Shown: positions 7,563 to 16,352 of the stretch, piece after piece | Layout of the letters: every line of letters begins with the position of its first letter | Position numbering within the stretch: position 1 is the first letter of the stretch | Source of the DNA: DSNY01 sp016861185 | GTDB taxonomy: Bacteria; Pseudomonadota; Gammaproteobacteria; Burkholderiales; Burkholderiaceae_F | Assembly: GCA_030263275.1 (NCBI GenBank) | Contig: SZOR01000034.1 | Span: forward strand, 1-33,979 | DNA length: 33,979 bases | Direction of reading: 5' to 3' | Notes under the pieces: generated by a model | What the model was told of the DNA's origin: nothing | The model's input: only the letters and a program-made list of their open reading frames with translations | Databases searched by the model: none | Translations under genes and position numbers: made by a program

Positions 7563-8438
7563 TCACGCAAGCGCGTAGTCCACGGCGACGCCGGCAAAGA
7601 CGGCGAGGCCGACCCATTGGTTGTGGCGGAACGCGCGGAAGCAGTCTTCGCGCGCGCGGCTGCGGATCAGCAGGTAGTGATAGACGACGCAACCGAACGC
7701 CGCCGCCCAACCGAGGTAAAACGGCCAGCGCGCGTGGATCACGCTGCCCACGACCAGCAGCAGCGACAGGTGGGCGCCGTAGCAGAACATCACCGCGGCC
7801 ACGTCCGCGCGGCCGAACAGGATCGCCGAGGAGCGCACGCCGATGCGGATGTCGTCGTCGCGGTCGACCATCGCGTATTCGGTGTCGTACGCGACGACCC
7901 AGAACAGGTTCGCGGCGAACAGCCACCAGCCGATCGTCGGCACGTGCCCCAGTGCGGCCGCGAAAGCCATCGGAATGCCGAATGAGAAGGCGATCGCCAG
8001 ATAAGCCTGCGGCAAGGGGAAGAAGCGCTTGAAGAACGGGTAGGTCGTCGCCACGATCACGCCGACGACCGCCAGCCAGAAGGTCAGCGCATTCAGCGGG
8101 ATCAGCAGCAATGCGGCGAGCAGCAGCAGCACGATCGCGACCGCGACCGCTTCCAGCGGAGACAATGCGCCGCTGGAGACGACCCGGTCCGCCGTGCGCT
8201 TGACGTGACCGTCGAAATCGCGGTCGACCACGTCGTTGATCGCGCAGCCGGCCGAGCGCGTCAGGAATGTCCCGAGCACGAAGATGCCCAGCAGCAGTGC
8301 CGGCGGCTGGCCGTCGGTGGCGATCCACAGCGCGGTCAGCGTCGGCCACAGCAGCAGCAGCACGCCGATGGGCTTGTCGAGCCGCACCAGCCGCACGTAA
8401 AGGGTCCAGCGGCGGCGAATCGGGTCGAGAGCAGACAT
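7563..8438 (-). CDS. ubiA: 4-hydroxybenzoate polyprenyltransferase
   Basis: A 291-residue inner-membrane enzyme that attaches the polyprenyl chain to 4-hydroxybenzoate in ubiquinone synthesis. Both Mg-prenyl-diphosphate motifs are present: NDVVDRDFDGHVKRT (from residue 68) and DTEYAMVDRDDDIRIG (from residue 185). About nine hydrophobic segments follow the LVRLDKPIG opening. I chose the ATG at 8436-8438 (MSALDPIRRRW) over an upstream frame extension to 8579 that lacks family-like sequence. It is convergent with proC and divergent from ugpB, and stands alone as a transcription unit. Confidence 0.96.
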   Translation of the reverse strand: MSALDPIRRRWTLYVRLVRLDKPIGVLLLLWPTLTALWIATDGQPPALLLGIFVLGTFLTRSAGCAINDVVDRDFDGHVKRTADRVVSSGALSPLEAVAVAIVLLLLAALLLIPLNALTFWLAVVGVIVATTYPFFKRFFPLPQAYLAIAFSFGIPMAFAAALGHVPTIGWWLFAANLFWVVAYDTEYAMVDRDDDIRIGVRSSAILFGRADVAAVMFCYGAHLSLLLVVGSVIHARWPFYLGWAAAFGCVVYHYLLIRSRAREDCFRAFRHNQWVGLAVFAGVAVDYALA

Positions 8439-8563
8439 GCGGAGTCTGGTGTGGACGCCACGTGCTGCAACGCGGATTTGCGCTGAACAGCCGGGGGCGC
8501 TTATCGTAACAGCCGCGTCAAAGAACAAGCCCAACATCCACGCTTCACCTGAGGAGACCCTCC

Positions 8564-9880
8564 ATGATTCGCAAGACACTTGCGGCGGGCGCGCTGGCCG
8601 CCGCGCTCGCCGCTGTAACGCCGCCCGTGGCGGCGCAGACCGAGATCCAGTGGTGGCACTCGATGGGCGGCGCGCTCGGCGAAGCGCTGAACGAACTCGC
8701 CGGCAAGTTCAACGAAAGCCAGAAGGAGTACAAGGTCGTCGCCACGTACAAGGGCTCGTATCCCGAGTCGATGACGGCGGCGATCGCGGCATTCCGCGCG
8801 GGACAGGCGCCGCATCTGTTGCAGGTGTTCGAAGTCGGCACCGCGACCATGATGGCCGCCAAGGGCGCGATCAAACCCGTCTACCAGTTGATGAAGGAGC
8901 AGGGCGAGCCGTTCGATCCGAAGGCGTATCTGCCGGTGGTCACCGGCTACTACTCGGACCAGCAGGGCAACATGCTGTCCTTCCCGTTCAACAGCTCCAC
9001 TGTGATGTTCTACGTCAACAAGGACGCGTTCAAGAAAGCGGGACTGGATCCGAACAAGGCGCCGCGCACGTGGAAAGAAGTGCTGGCCGCCGCCGACAAG
9101 CTGAAGGCCGCCGGGCAGGAGTGCGTGTACACGACGAGCTGGCCGTCGTGGAAGCACATCGAGAATTTCAGCGCCTGGCACAACCTGCCGATCGGCACCA
9201 AGGAAAACGGCTTCGGCGGACTGGACACGCAGTTCACGATCAACTCGCCGAATCACGTCAGGCACATCACGATGCTCGCCGACATGGCGAAAAAGGGGCA
9301 GTTCACCTACGCCGGTCGCACCAACCAGGGCGACGCCAAGTTTTCCAGCGGCGAGTGCGCGATGTTCACCGGCAGCACCGGCGCGCAGGCGGGCATCCGC
9401 AAGGCGGCCAAGTTCGACTGGTCGATCAACTTCATCCCCTACCACGACGACGTGCCCGGCGCGCCGCAGAACTCGATCATCGGCGGCGCGTCGCTGTGGG
9501 TGATGAGCGGGCGCAAGGCCGAGGAGTACAAGGGCGTGGCGCGCTTCCTCGCGTTCCTGTCGCGGCCCGAGATCCAGATGGAATGGCACGTCAAGACCGG
9601 CTACGTGCCGATCACGATGGCCGCTTACGAGATGACCAAGAAGTCGGGCTTCTACGACAAGGACCCGGGCGCGGAGCTGGCGGTCAAGCAGCTCACGAAC
9701 AAGCCGCCCACCGCGAACTCGAAGGGGCTGCGCTTCGGCAATTTTGTGCAGGGGCGCACGGTGATCGAAGAGGAGCTGGAAGCGGCGTTCGCCGGCAAGA
9801 AGAGCCCGAAGGCGGCGCTCGACGACGCCGTGAAGCGCGCCAACGAGATCCTGCGGCAATTCGAGGCAGCGAACCGCTGA
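8564..9880 (+). CDS. ugpB: Glycerol-3-phosphate ABC transporter, periplasmic binding protein
   Basis: A 438-residue solute-binding protein, the same length as E. coli UgpB, that captures sn-glycerol-3-phosphate or glycerophosphodiesters. The start at 8564 has GAGGAG (8551-8556) 7 bases before it. A signal peptide of about 24 residues ends at PVAA-QTE, and the mature protein begins TEIQWWHSMGG, the typical UgpB start. Other family blocks are FNESQKEYKVVATYKGSYPE, FPFNSSTVMFYVNKD, FIPYHDDV and SIIGGASLWVM. It begins the ugpBAEC operon. The TGA stop lies inside a 13-bp perfect hairpin. I found no clear Pho box in the 125 bases before the gene, although ugp operons are often phosphate-regulated. 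Confidence 0.96.
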   Translation: MIRKTLAAGALAAALAAVTPPVAAQTEIQWWHSMGGALGEALNELAGKFNESQKEYKVVATYKGSYPESMTAAIAAFRAGQAPHLLQVFEVGTATMMAAKGAIKPVYQLMKEQGEPFDPKAYLPVVTGYYSDQQGNMLSFPFNSSTVMFYVNKDAFKKAGLDPNKAPRTWKEVLAAADKLKAAGQECVYTTSWPSWKHIENFSAWHNLPIGTKENGFGGLDTQFTINSPNHVRHITMLADMAKKGQFTYAGRTNQGDAKFSSGECAMFTGSTGAQAGIRKAAKFDWSINFIPYHDDVPGAPQNSIIGGASLWVMSGRKAEEYKGVARFLAFLSRPEIQMEWHVKTGYVPITMAAYEMTKKSGFYDKDPGAELAVKQLTNKPPTANSKGLRFGNFVQGRTVIEEELEAAFAGKKSPKAALDDAVKRANEILRQFEAANR

Positions 9881-9897
9881 CTAGGTCAGCGGTTCGC
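9869..9897 (+). promoter_or_regulatory. 13-bp perfect hairpin across the ugpB stop codon
   Basis: Bases 9869-9881 pair perfectly with 9885-9897, leaving the three-base loop TAG. The TGA stop (9878-9880) is in the left arm. There is no T-run after it, so it is not a standard intrinsic terminator. In the transcript it would form as the ribosome leaves and could block 3' exonucleases, favouring abundant binding protein over the membrane subunits. Confidence 0.8.
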
Positions 9898-9929
9898 CTG
9901 CGGCGGTATGCCACGGCACCGTTCCCCGG

Positions 9930-9952
9930 CCCTCCCCGCCTAGCGGGGAGGG
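9930..9952 (+). promoter_or_regulatory. 10-bp GC-rich hairpin before ugpA
   Basis: CCCTCCCCGC (9930-9939) pairs perfectly with GCGGGGAGGG (9943-9952) around the loop CTA. It lies 22 bases before the ugpA GTG and uses up the only purine-rich GGGGAGGG stretch upstream, so it may both stabilise ugpB mRNA and limit ugpA initiation. The element resembles dispersed CCTCCCCGC/GCGGGGAGG palindromes of GC-rich genomes. Confidence 0.75.
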
Positions 9953-9974
9953 AACTCTCGACTCCCCGATTCGC

Positions 9975-10856
9975 GTGGAAAAACGCGTCGTCTTCCGGTC
10001 GGCGTGGCTGCCGTTCGCGCTGGTTGCGCCGCAGCTCGCCATCACGATCGTCTTCTTCTTCTGGCCGGCGTCGCAGGCGATCTGGTACTCGTTCCAGCTG
10101 CAGGACGCCTTCGGACTTAAGACCCAGTTCGTCGGCCTGCAGAACTTCTACACGCTGTTCAAAGACCCCCACTATCTGCAGTCGTTTCGCGTCACCGCGA
10201 TCTTCAGCTTCGCGGTGGCGGCGATCGGCATCACGCTGTCGCTGCTGCTGGCGGTGTTTGCCGACCGGGTCGTGCGCGGCGCGATGGCGTACAAGACGCT
10301 GCTGATCTGGCCGTACGCGGTCGCGGCCGCGGTGGCCGGCGTGCTGTACGCGTTCATGTTCGCGCCGTCGATCGGCATCGTTACGTTCTGGCTGAAGGGC
10401 CTCGGCGTCCACTGGAACTGGGTGATCGACGGCGATCAGGCGATGCTGCTGGTGATCATGGCAGCCGTGTGGAACCACATCAGCTACAACTTTCTCTTCT
10501 TCCTCGCCGGGCTGCAGTCGATTCCGCGCTCGCTGATCGAAGCGGCGGCGATCGACGGCGCCGGACCGTGGCGGCGCTTCTGGACGATCGTGTTCCCGCT
10601 GCTGTCGCCGACCGCTTTTTTCCTGCTGGTCGTCAACGTCGTGTACGCGTTCTTCGGCACCTTCGGCATCATCGACGCCACCACGCAGGGCGGGCCGGCC
10701 ACCTCCACGCAGATCCTCGTGTACAAGGTCTATCACGACGGCGTGAAGGCCGGCGACCTGGGCGGCTCGTCGGCGCAGTCGGTGGTCCTGATGGCGATCG
10801 TCATCGCGCTGACGGTCGTGCAGTTCCGCTACATCGAACGCAAGGTCCAGTACTGA
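9975..10856 (+). CDS. ugpA: Glycerol-3-phosphate ABC transporter permease
   Basis: A 293-residue permease subunit of the Ugp transporter with six predicted membrane segments. It starts at GTG (9975-9977); the resulting opening, MEKRVVFRSAWLPFALVAPQL, matches the family, while no nearby ATG does. The cytoplasmic EAA loop that contacts UgpC is visible as LIEAAAIDGAGPWRRFWTIVFPLL (quoted in part, residues about 183-205). The 94-base gap after ugpB holds two strong hairpins and no strong ribosome site. ugpE starts on its last base. Confidence 0.95.
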   Translation: MEKRVVFRSAWLPFALVAPQLAITIVFFFWPASQAIWYSFQLQDAFGLKTQFVGLQNFYTLFKDPHYLQSFRVTAIFSFAVAAIGITLSLLLAVFADRVVRGAMAYKTLLIWPYAVAAAVAGVLYAFMFAPSIGIVTFWLKGLGVHWNWVIDGDQAMLLVIMAAVWNHISYNFLFFLAGLQSIPRSLIEAAAIDGAGPWRRFWTIVFPLLSPTAFFLLVVNVVYAFFGTFGIIDATTQGGPATSTQILVYKVYHDGVKAGDLGGSSAQSVVLMAIVIALTVVQFRYIERKVQY

Positions 10857-11703
10857 TGGTCGAGCGGCGCCCCTGGCTGGACGTTCTCTCGCACCTGGTG
10901 CTGATCGCCGGCATGGTCGTCATCGCCTTCCCCGTGTACGTGACCTTCGTCGCGTCGACGCTGACGCTCGAAGAGATCATGTCGGTGCCGATGCCGCTGG
11001 TGCCCGGCGACCAGCTCGTCGAGAACTACCGGCAGGTGCTGTTCGCCGGCACCGAAAAAGGCTCGAAGGCGCCGGTGGCGACGATGCTGTTCAACAGCAC
11101 CGTGGTGGCGCTGGGAATCACGATCGGCAAGATCGCCATTTCGATCATCTCGTCCTTCGCGATCGTGTACTTCCGCTTCCGGCTGCGGATGTTCTTCTTC
11201 TGGACGATCTTCGTCACGCTGATGCTGCCGGTCGAGGTGCGCATCATTCCGACGTTCAAGGTGGTCGCCGATCTCGGCATGCTGAACAGCTACGCCGGGC
11301 TGACTTTGCCGCTGATCGCCTCGGCCACCGCGACTTTCCTGTTCCGGCAGTTCTTCCTGACGATTCCCGACGAGCTGACGGAAGCGGCGCGCATCGACGG
11401 CGCCGGGCCGATGCGCTTTTTCTGGGACGTCGTGGTGCCGCTGTCGAAGACCAGCATCGCGGCGCTGTTCGTGATCCAGTTCATCTACGGCTGGAACCAG
11501 TATCTGTGGCCGCTGCTGATCACGACCGACGAGTCGATGTACACGGCGGTGATCGGCATCAAACGGATGATCGTCGGCGGCGACGCCGCCAACGAATGGA
11601 ATCTGGTGATGGCCACGGCGATGCTGGCGCTGCTGCCGCCGGCCGTGGTGGTGATCCTGATGCAGAAGTGGTTCGTCAAAGGACTCGTCGAAACGGAAAA
11701 GTG

Positions 11704-11704
<1 letters not shown>
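10856..11704 (+). CDS. ugpE: Glycerol-3-phosphate ABC transporter permease
   Basis: A 282-residue second permease of the Ugp transporter, with about six membrane segments. The EAA loop is LTEAARIDGAGPMRFFWDVV, and the long first periplasmic loop with VPMPLVPGDQLVENYRQVLF is typical of UgpE. It starts with ATG in a TGATG overlap with ugpA, so translation is probably coupled; the next gene overlaps it in the same way. Confidence 0.96.
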
Positions 11705-12786
<1,082 letters not shown>

Positions 12787-12788
12787 CC

Positions 12789-13493
12789 TTACGCGAGGGC
12801 GGACCACAGCGCCAGCAGGCGCTGCGCGAAGCGCGTGCCGAGCGCCTCGTCCTCGTGCATGAAGTAGACGTACGTGCGGGCCAGTCGTCGCTCCGCGATG
12901 CGCTCGGCCCAGGCGCGCAGCTCGGCATCGTCGTAGTGCGTCCTTCGCAGCCGGACGTACGCCCGGTCCGAGGTTGCGATGAACGGCGTGTCGCCGTCGT
13001 CCGTGTCGGCGACGCACAGCGCCACCCCGCGCTCGCGCAGCGCCGCGTACACCTCGTCGTCCTGCCAGGACGCGTGGCGGAATTCGAACGCGACCGGCGC
13101 GCCGCCGGGCAGCCCGTCCACGAACCCGCGCAGCCGCGGCAGATCCTTCTTCAGCGAAGGCGGCAACTGGAACAGCACGGCGCCCAACTTCGTCCCCAGC
13201 ACGGCCGCGCGGCGGAACAGTTCGGTCGCATCGTCGCCCGCCTCGCGCAGCCGCTTCTCGTGCGTGATGCGCCGGGGCGCCTTGAGCGCGAAGACGAACC
13301 CGTCGGGGACGTCGTCGCGCCAACGCGCGAGCACGTCTTCCCTGGGTAGCCCGTAGAAGCTGCTGTTGATCTCGACGGTCGGAAGCTGCTGCGCGTAGTA
13401 GCGCAGCATCCCGTCGGCGGAAAGCTGCTCCGGATAGAAGCGGCCGCGCCACTCCTTGAACGAATAGCCGCTGGTTCCTGCGAACAGTTGCAT
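12789..13493 (-). CDS. DUF72 family protein (YecE-like)
   Basis: A 234-residue TIM-barrel-like DUF72 protein. Family marks are the opening FAGTSGYSFKEWRGRFYPE, VEINSSFYGLP, FALKAPRRITHEKRL, GAVLFQLPPSLKKD, FEFRHASW and YVYFMHEDEA. The biochemical role of the family is not established; involvement with nucleic-acid or iron-sulfur processes has only been guessed. I chose the ATG at 13491-13493 because GGGAG (13500-13504) precedes it and the upstream extension is not family-like. It converges with ugpC, and its upstream region contains the remnant of a second dps. Confidence 0.93.
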   Translation of the reverse strand: MQLFAGTSGYSFKEWRGRFYPEQLSADGMLRYYAQQLPTVEINSSFYGLPREDVLARWRDDVPDGFVFALKAPRRITHEKRLREAGDDATELFRRAAVLGTKLGAVLFQLPPSLKKDLPRLRGFVDGLPGGAPVAFEFRHASWQDDEVYAALRERGVALCVADTDDGDTPFIATSDRAYVRLRRTHYDDAELRAWAERIAERRLARTYVYFMHEDEALGTRFAQRLLALWSALA

Positions 13494-13545
13494 CCGCGCT
13501 CCCGGGCGCTTGAAGCGGCCGCAGCTGTGCGGCGACCGCTTCACT

Positions 13546-13590
13546 TCACTTGAGCGAGTTGCGCAACATCCACGCCGCTTTTTTGTCTTC
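13546..13590 (-). pseudogene. 3' remnant of a second dps gene
   Basis: Read on the minus strand, 13590 to 13546 encodes EDKKAAWMLRNSLK and then TGA. This matches the end of the intact Dps nearby (HEKTAWMLRSLLK) and the DNA is about 80% identical over 35 bases to 13769-13803. There is no start codon and the frame is closed by TAA at 13636-13638, so only the last 15 or so codons of a tandem dps paralogue survive. The rest has been replaced by palindromic repeats. Confidence 0.75.
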
Positions 13591-13594
13591 GGCC

Positions 13595-13725
13595 GGCGGA
13601 CGCTTTCGCGTCCGCCTTAACTTCGCTGCGCGAAGTTAGCCTGCGACGAAAGACCGTATGGACTGCATGCGGTCGTTTGGCTCCGGCCAGCGCTGCGCGC
13701 CTTAACTTCGGCCCCGCCGAAGTTA
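13595..13725. repeat. Cluster of four palindromes downstream of dps
   Basis: Four hairpins stand in a row: 13595-13603/13608-13616 (9 bp, loop TTTC), 13618-13626/13630-13638 (9 bp), 13652-13660/13666-13674 (9 bp with one G-T), and 13703-13712/13716-13725 (10 bp). The second and fourth are copies of one element, CCTTAACTTCG-n-CGAAGTTAGCCT, in the same orientation 85 bases apart and differing in the loop. A pair of direct palindromic copies is the layout of REP-type doublets. No open frame is supported here. Confidence 0.75.
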
Positions 13726-13735
13726 GCCTTCACCG

Positions 13736-13802
13736 AAAAACGGCGTCGACCGCATGCTGCGCGGCCTACTTGAGTAGGCTGCGCAGCATCCATGCCGTTT
13801 TT
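13736..13802 (-). terminator. Long hairpin terminator overlapping the dps end
   Basis: On the dps strand, 13789-13773 pairs with 13770-13754, 16 of 17 positions, around a two-base loop; the dps TAG stop (13768-13766) is in the second arm. An outer 9-bp pairing joins GCCGTTTTT (13794-13802 on plus) with AAAAACGGC (13736-13744 on plus), so the minus-strand transcript ends in GCCGUUUUU. This is a strong intrinsic terminator that uses coding sequence as its first arm. Confidence 0.8.
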
Positions 13803-14278
13803 TCATGCACCTGAAGGCGCTGCGTCAGCAGGTCGACGGTCGACTCGTCGCCGCCCTTGTCGGCGACGGGGAACGCGTCGCGCACCGTGCGGGCGACGGC
13901 CTCGTGCCCCTTGACCAGCAACCGCACCATCTCCATCGCCTCGGGAACGCCGTCGGTCTCCTCGACCGACGCGAGCTTGGCAAACGCCTTGTACGTACCC
14001 GGGGCCGGATAGCCGAGCGCGCGGATGCGCTCGGCGATCGTGTCGAGCGCGTTCCACAGCTCCGTGTACTGCTCCATGAACATCAGGTGCAGCGTGTTGA
14101 ACATCGGACCTTCGACGTTCCAGTGGAAGTTGTGCGTCTTCAGGTACAGCGAATACGTGTCGGCCAGCACGCGCGACAAGCCGTGCGCGATCTTCTCGCG
14201 GTCCTTGTCGGGAATGCCGATGTCGATCCGGGGCGCGCCCGCTCCGCCGTCGTCGGACTTGTTCTTGCCCTTTGCCAT
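13766..14278 (-). CDS. dps: Dps family DNA-binding ferritin-like protein
   Basis: A 170-residue dodecameric mini-ferritin that oxidises iron with hydrogen peroxide, stores it and protects DNA. Ferroxidase residues are His52 (THNFHWNVEGP), His64 (FNTLHLMF), Asp79 and Glu83 (ALDTIAERIRALGY), each one number above E. coli Dps (51, 63, 78, 82). A lysine-rich N-terminus, MAKGKNKSDDGG, could bind DNA. I chose the ATG at 14276-14278 because AAAGGAG lies 7 bases upstream. oxyR lies just upstream on the same strand with a 91-base gap, and Dps is a standard OxyR target. The stop codon sits inside a long hairpin. Confidence 0.96.
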   Translation of the reverse strand: MAKGKNKSDDGGAGAPRIDIGIPDKDREKIAHGLSRVLADTYSLYLKTHNFHWNVEGPMFNTLHLMFMEQYTELWNALDTIAERIRALGYPAPGTYKAFAKLASVEETDGVPEAMEMVRLLVKGHEAVARTVRDAFPVADKGGDESTVDLLTQRLQVHEKTAWMLRSLLK

Positions 14279-14369
14279 CGTGTTTCTCCTTTGTAGCGAC
14301 GCCCGGATCGTAGTGGGCGGCTTCGCCATTGGCCAATTGGTAATAGCCAAGACGGCGATAGCGTGAACC

Positions 14370-15314
14370 CTATCCGGCCTCGGCCGGCAGATCGAGCTTG
14401 TTCACCCCCGGCAGATGGCACTTCAGGATCGCGCGCCGCAGCGCCTCGACGGCCGCCGGCCGCGTGAAACTCTTGCGCCAGGCGAGCACGACGCGCCGCT
14501 CGGGCACCGGCGGCTTGAACGGCACGTATTCGATCAGCGAATCGCGCGGCGGTTTCTCCGGCACCGACGTCTTCGGCAGTACCGTGATGCCGAGGCCGGA
14601 CGCGACCATGTGTCGGATGGTTTCGAGCGACGAGCCTTCGAAGGTCTTCTGGATGCCCTCGGCGCCGGTCGAAAAGCGCGACAGTTCGGGGCAGACCTCG
14701 AGCACCTGGTCGCGGAAGCAGTGGCCCGTGCCGAGCAGCAGCATGGTCTCCTTCTTCAACTCGTCCGCCGCGATGCTCTTGCGGTGCGTCCACGGATGCT
14801 GCTTCGGCACGGCCACCATGAACGGCTCGTCGTAGACGGGCTGGATCAGCACGCCCGACTCCGGCAGCGGCAGCGCCAGGATCGCGACGTCGACTTCGCC
14901 GTTCCTCAGCAGCTCGAGCAGCTTGATCGTGAAGTTCTCGTTCAGCAGCAGCGGCATCTGCGGCGCGTCGCGCAGCAACTGCCGGATCAGCGCCGGCAGC
15001 AGGTAGGGCCCGATCGTGTAGATGACACCGACGCGCAGCGCGCCGACCAGCGGGTCCTTGCCGGCCTTCGCCAGTTCCTTGATCCGCGCCGCTTCGTCGA
15101 GCACGCGCTGTGCCTGCGCGACGATGCGTTCGCCTGCGGGGGTCAACGTCACTTCGTTGCTGCGGCGTTCGAACAGCAGCACGTCCAGTTCGTCCTCGAG
15201 CTTCTTGATCGCCACCGACAGCGTCGGCTGGCTCACGAAGCAGGCCTCTGCGGCGCGCCCGAAGTGACGCTCGCGCGCCACCGCGACGATGTACTTCAGT
15301 TCGGTCAGAGTCAT
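14370..15314 (-). CDS. oxyR: Hydrogen peroxide-inducible activator OxyR
   Basis: A 314-residue LysR-type regulator that activates peroxide-defence genes once oxidised. The N-terminal winged helix-turn-helix is MTLTELKYIVAVARERHFGR through FVSQPTLSVAIKKLEDEL. The redox pair is GTGHCFRDQVLEVCPE, with Cys199 and Cys208 at exactly the E. coli numbers, so the thiol switch should work. The rest is the periplasmic-binding-like sensor domain. It precedes dps, and the window also holds gpx, osmC and an AhpD-like gene as possible targets. I see no good ribosome site before the ATG at 15314. Confidence 0.96.
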   Translation of the reverse strand: MTLTELKYIVAVARERHFGRAAEACFVSQPTLSVAIKKLEDELDVLLFERRSNEVTLTPAGERIVAQAQRVLDEAARIKELAKAGKDPLVGALRVGVIYTIGPYLLPALIRQLLRDAPQMPLLLNENFTIKLLELLRNGEVDVAILALPLPESGVLIQPVYDEPFMVAVPKQHPWTHRKSIAADELKKETMLLLGTGHCFRDQVLEVCPELSRFSTGAEGIQKTFEGSSLETIRHMVASGLGITVLPKTSVPEKPPRDSLIEYVPFKPPVPERRVVLAWRKSFTRPAAVEALRRAILKCHLPGVNKLDLPAEAG

Positions 15315-15379
15315 GGGTGCGATTCAACCACAGCGCCGCCCCGCTCGCCCGATCGCGGCGGACGCGGCGATCCGCGGCG

Positions 15380-16351
15380 CTAGACGCCGTAATGCGCCCG
15401 ATACCACGCTACGAAGCGCGGCAGCCCGGTTTCGATCGGCGTGGCGGGCGCCCAACCGTAGTCGCGCCTCAGATCGTCGATGTCCGCGTAAGTCGACTGC
15501 ACGTCGCCCGGCTGCATCGGCAGCATCCGCATCTGCGGCGTGCGGCCGATCGCCTTGGCGAGCACGTCGATGAAGTGCAGCAGCGGCTCCGGGCGATGGT
15601 TGCCGATGTTGTAGAGGCGGTGCTGCACGCCGTCCGCGTCACGCGCCGGCACGCGGTCGAGCACGCGCAGCACGCCGTCGGCGATGTCGTCGATGTAGGT
15701 GAAGTCGCGCGCCATGTCGCCGTGGTTGTAGACGTCGATCGGCTCGCCGGCGAGGATCGCGCGCGTGAACTTGAACGCCGCCATGTCGGGCCGGCCCCAC
15801 GGACCGTACACGGTGAAGAAGCGCAGTCCGGTCAGCGGCACGCCGAACTGCAGCGCGTACACGTACGCCATCAGTTCGTTGGCGCGCTTGGTCGCCGCGT
15901 ACAGGCTGATCGGGCGGTCGACGCGATCTTCGGTGCAGAACGGCTGCTTCGTGTTGGCGCCGTAGACGCTCGAGGTCGATGCGTAGACCGCGTGCCGCAC
16001 GGGATACGCGCGCAAGGCTTCGAGCAGGTTCAGGAAGCCGGCCACGTTCGCTTCGACGTACACGTGCGGGTGCGTCAGCGAGTACCGCACGCCCGCCTGC
16101 GCCGCCAGATGCACGACCGCCTCGATCCGGTGCCGCGCGAACAGCGCGAGCGTCGTCTCGCGATCGGCGAGATCGAGACGCTCGAAGACGAAGCCGGCGT
16201 CGCCCGCAAGCTGATCGAGCCGCGCCTGCTTGAGCCTGGGATCGTAGTAGTCGTTCAGGTTGTCGATGCCGAGCACCGCGTCGCCGCGCGCGCGCAGTGC
16301 GCGAGCGACGTGAAAACCGATGAACCCGGCCGCTCCGGTGACGAGGATCAA
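15380..16351 (-). CDS. NAD-dependent sugar epimerase, UDP-glucuronate 4-epimerase-like
   Basis: A 323-residue short-chain dehydrogenase-type epimerase. It has the NAD motif ILVTGAAGFIG at residues 2-12, the NLNDYYDPRLKQARL block characteristic of UDP-glucuronate 4-epimerases, TSS at 126-128 and the catalytic Tyr151-xxx-Lys155 (SLYAATK). The product would be UDP-galacturonate for LPS or capsule. The start appears to be TTG (16349-16351), one base after the stop of ugd, because it gives the exact family opening; no ATG or GTG fits. Coupling to ugd explains function: ugd makes UDP-glucuronate and this enzyme converts it. Confidence 0.9.
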   Translation of the reverse strand: MILVTGAAGFIGFHVARALRARGDAVLGIDNLNDYYDPRLKQARLDQLAGDAGFVFERLDLADRETTLALFARHRIEAVVHLAAQAGVRYSLTHPHVYVEANVAGFLNLLEALRAYPVRHAVYASTSSVYGANTKQPFCTEDRVDRPISLYAATKRANELMAYVYALQFGVPLTGLRFFTVYGPWGRPDMAAFKFTRAILAGEPIDVYNHGDMARDFTYIDDIADGVLRVLDRVPARDADGVQHRLYNIGNHRPEPLLHFIDVLAKAIGRTPQMRMLPMQPGDVQSTYADIDDLRRDYGWAPATPIETGLPRFVAWYRAHYGV

Positions 16352-16352
16352 C

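Noticed and set aside
8460..8520. TTGCGC/TATCGT as a promoter for ugpB, or a Pho box
   Set aside because: Only partial matches at an 18-base spacing, and no CTGTCAT-type repeats are present.
14345..14375. ATAG and CTAT half-sites before dps as an OxyR box
   Set aside because: The spacing is 8 and 11 bases rather than the consensus 7, and part of the site lies inside the oxyR end.
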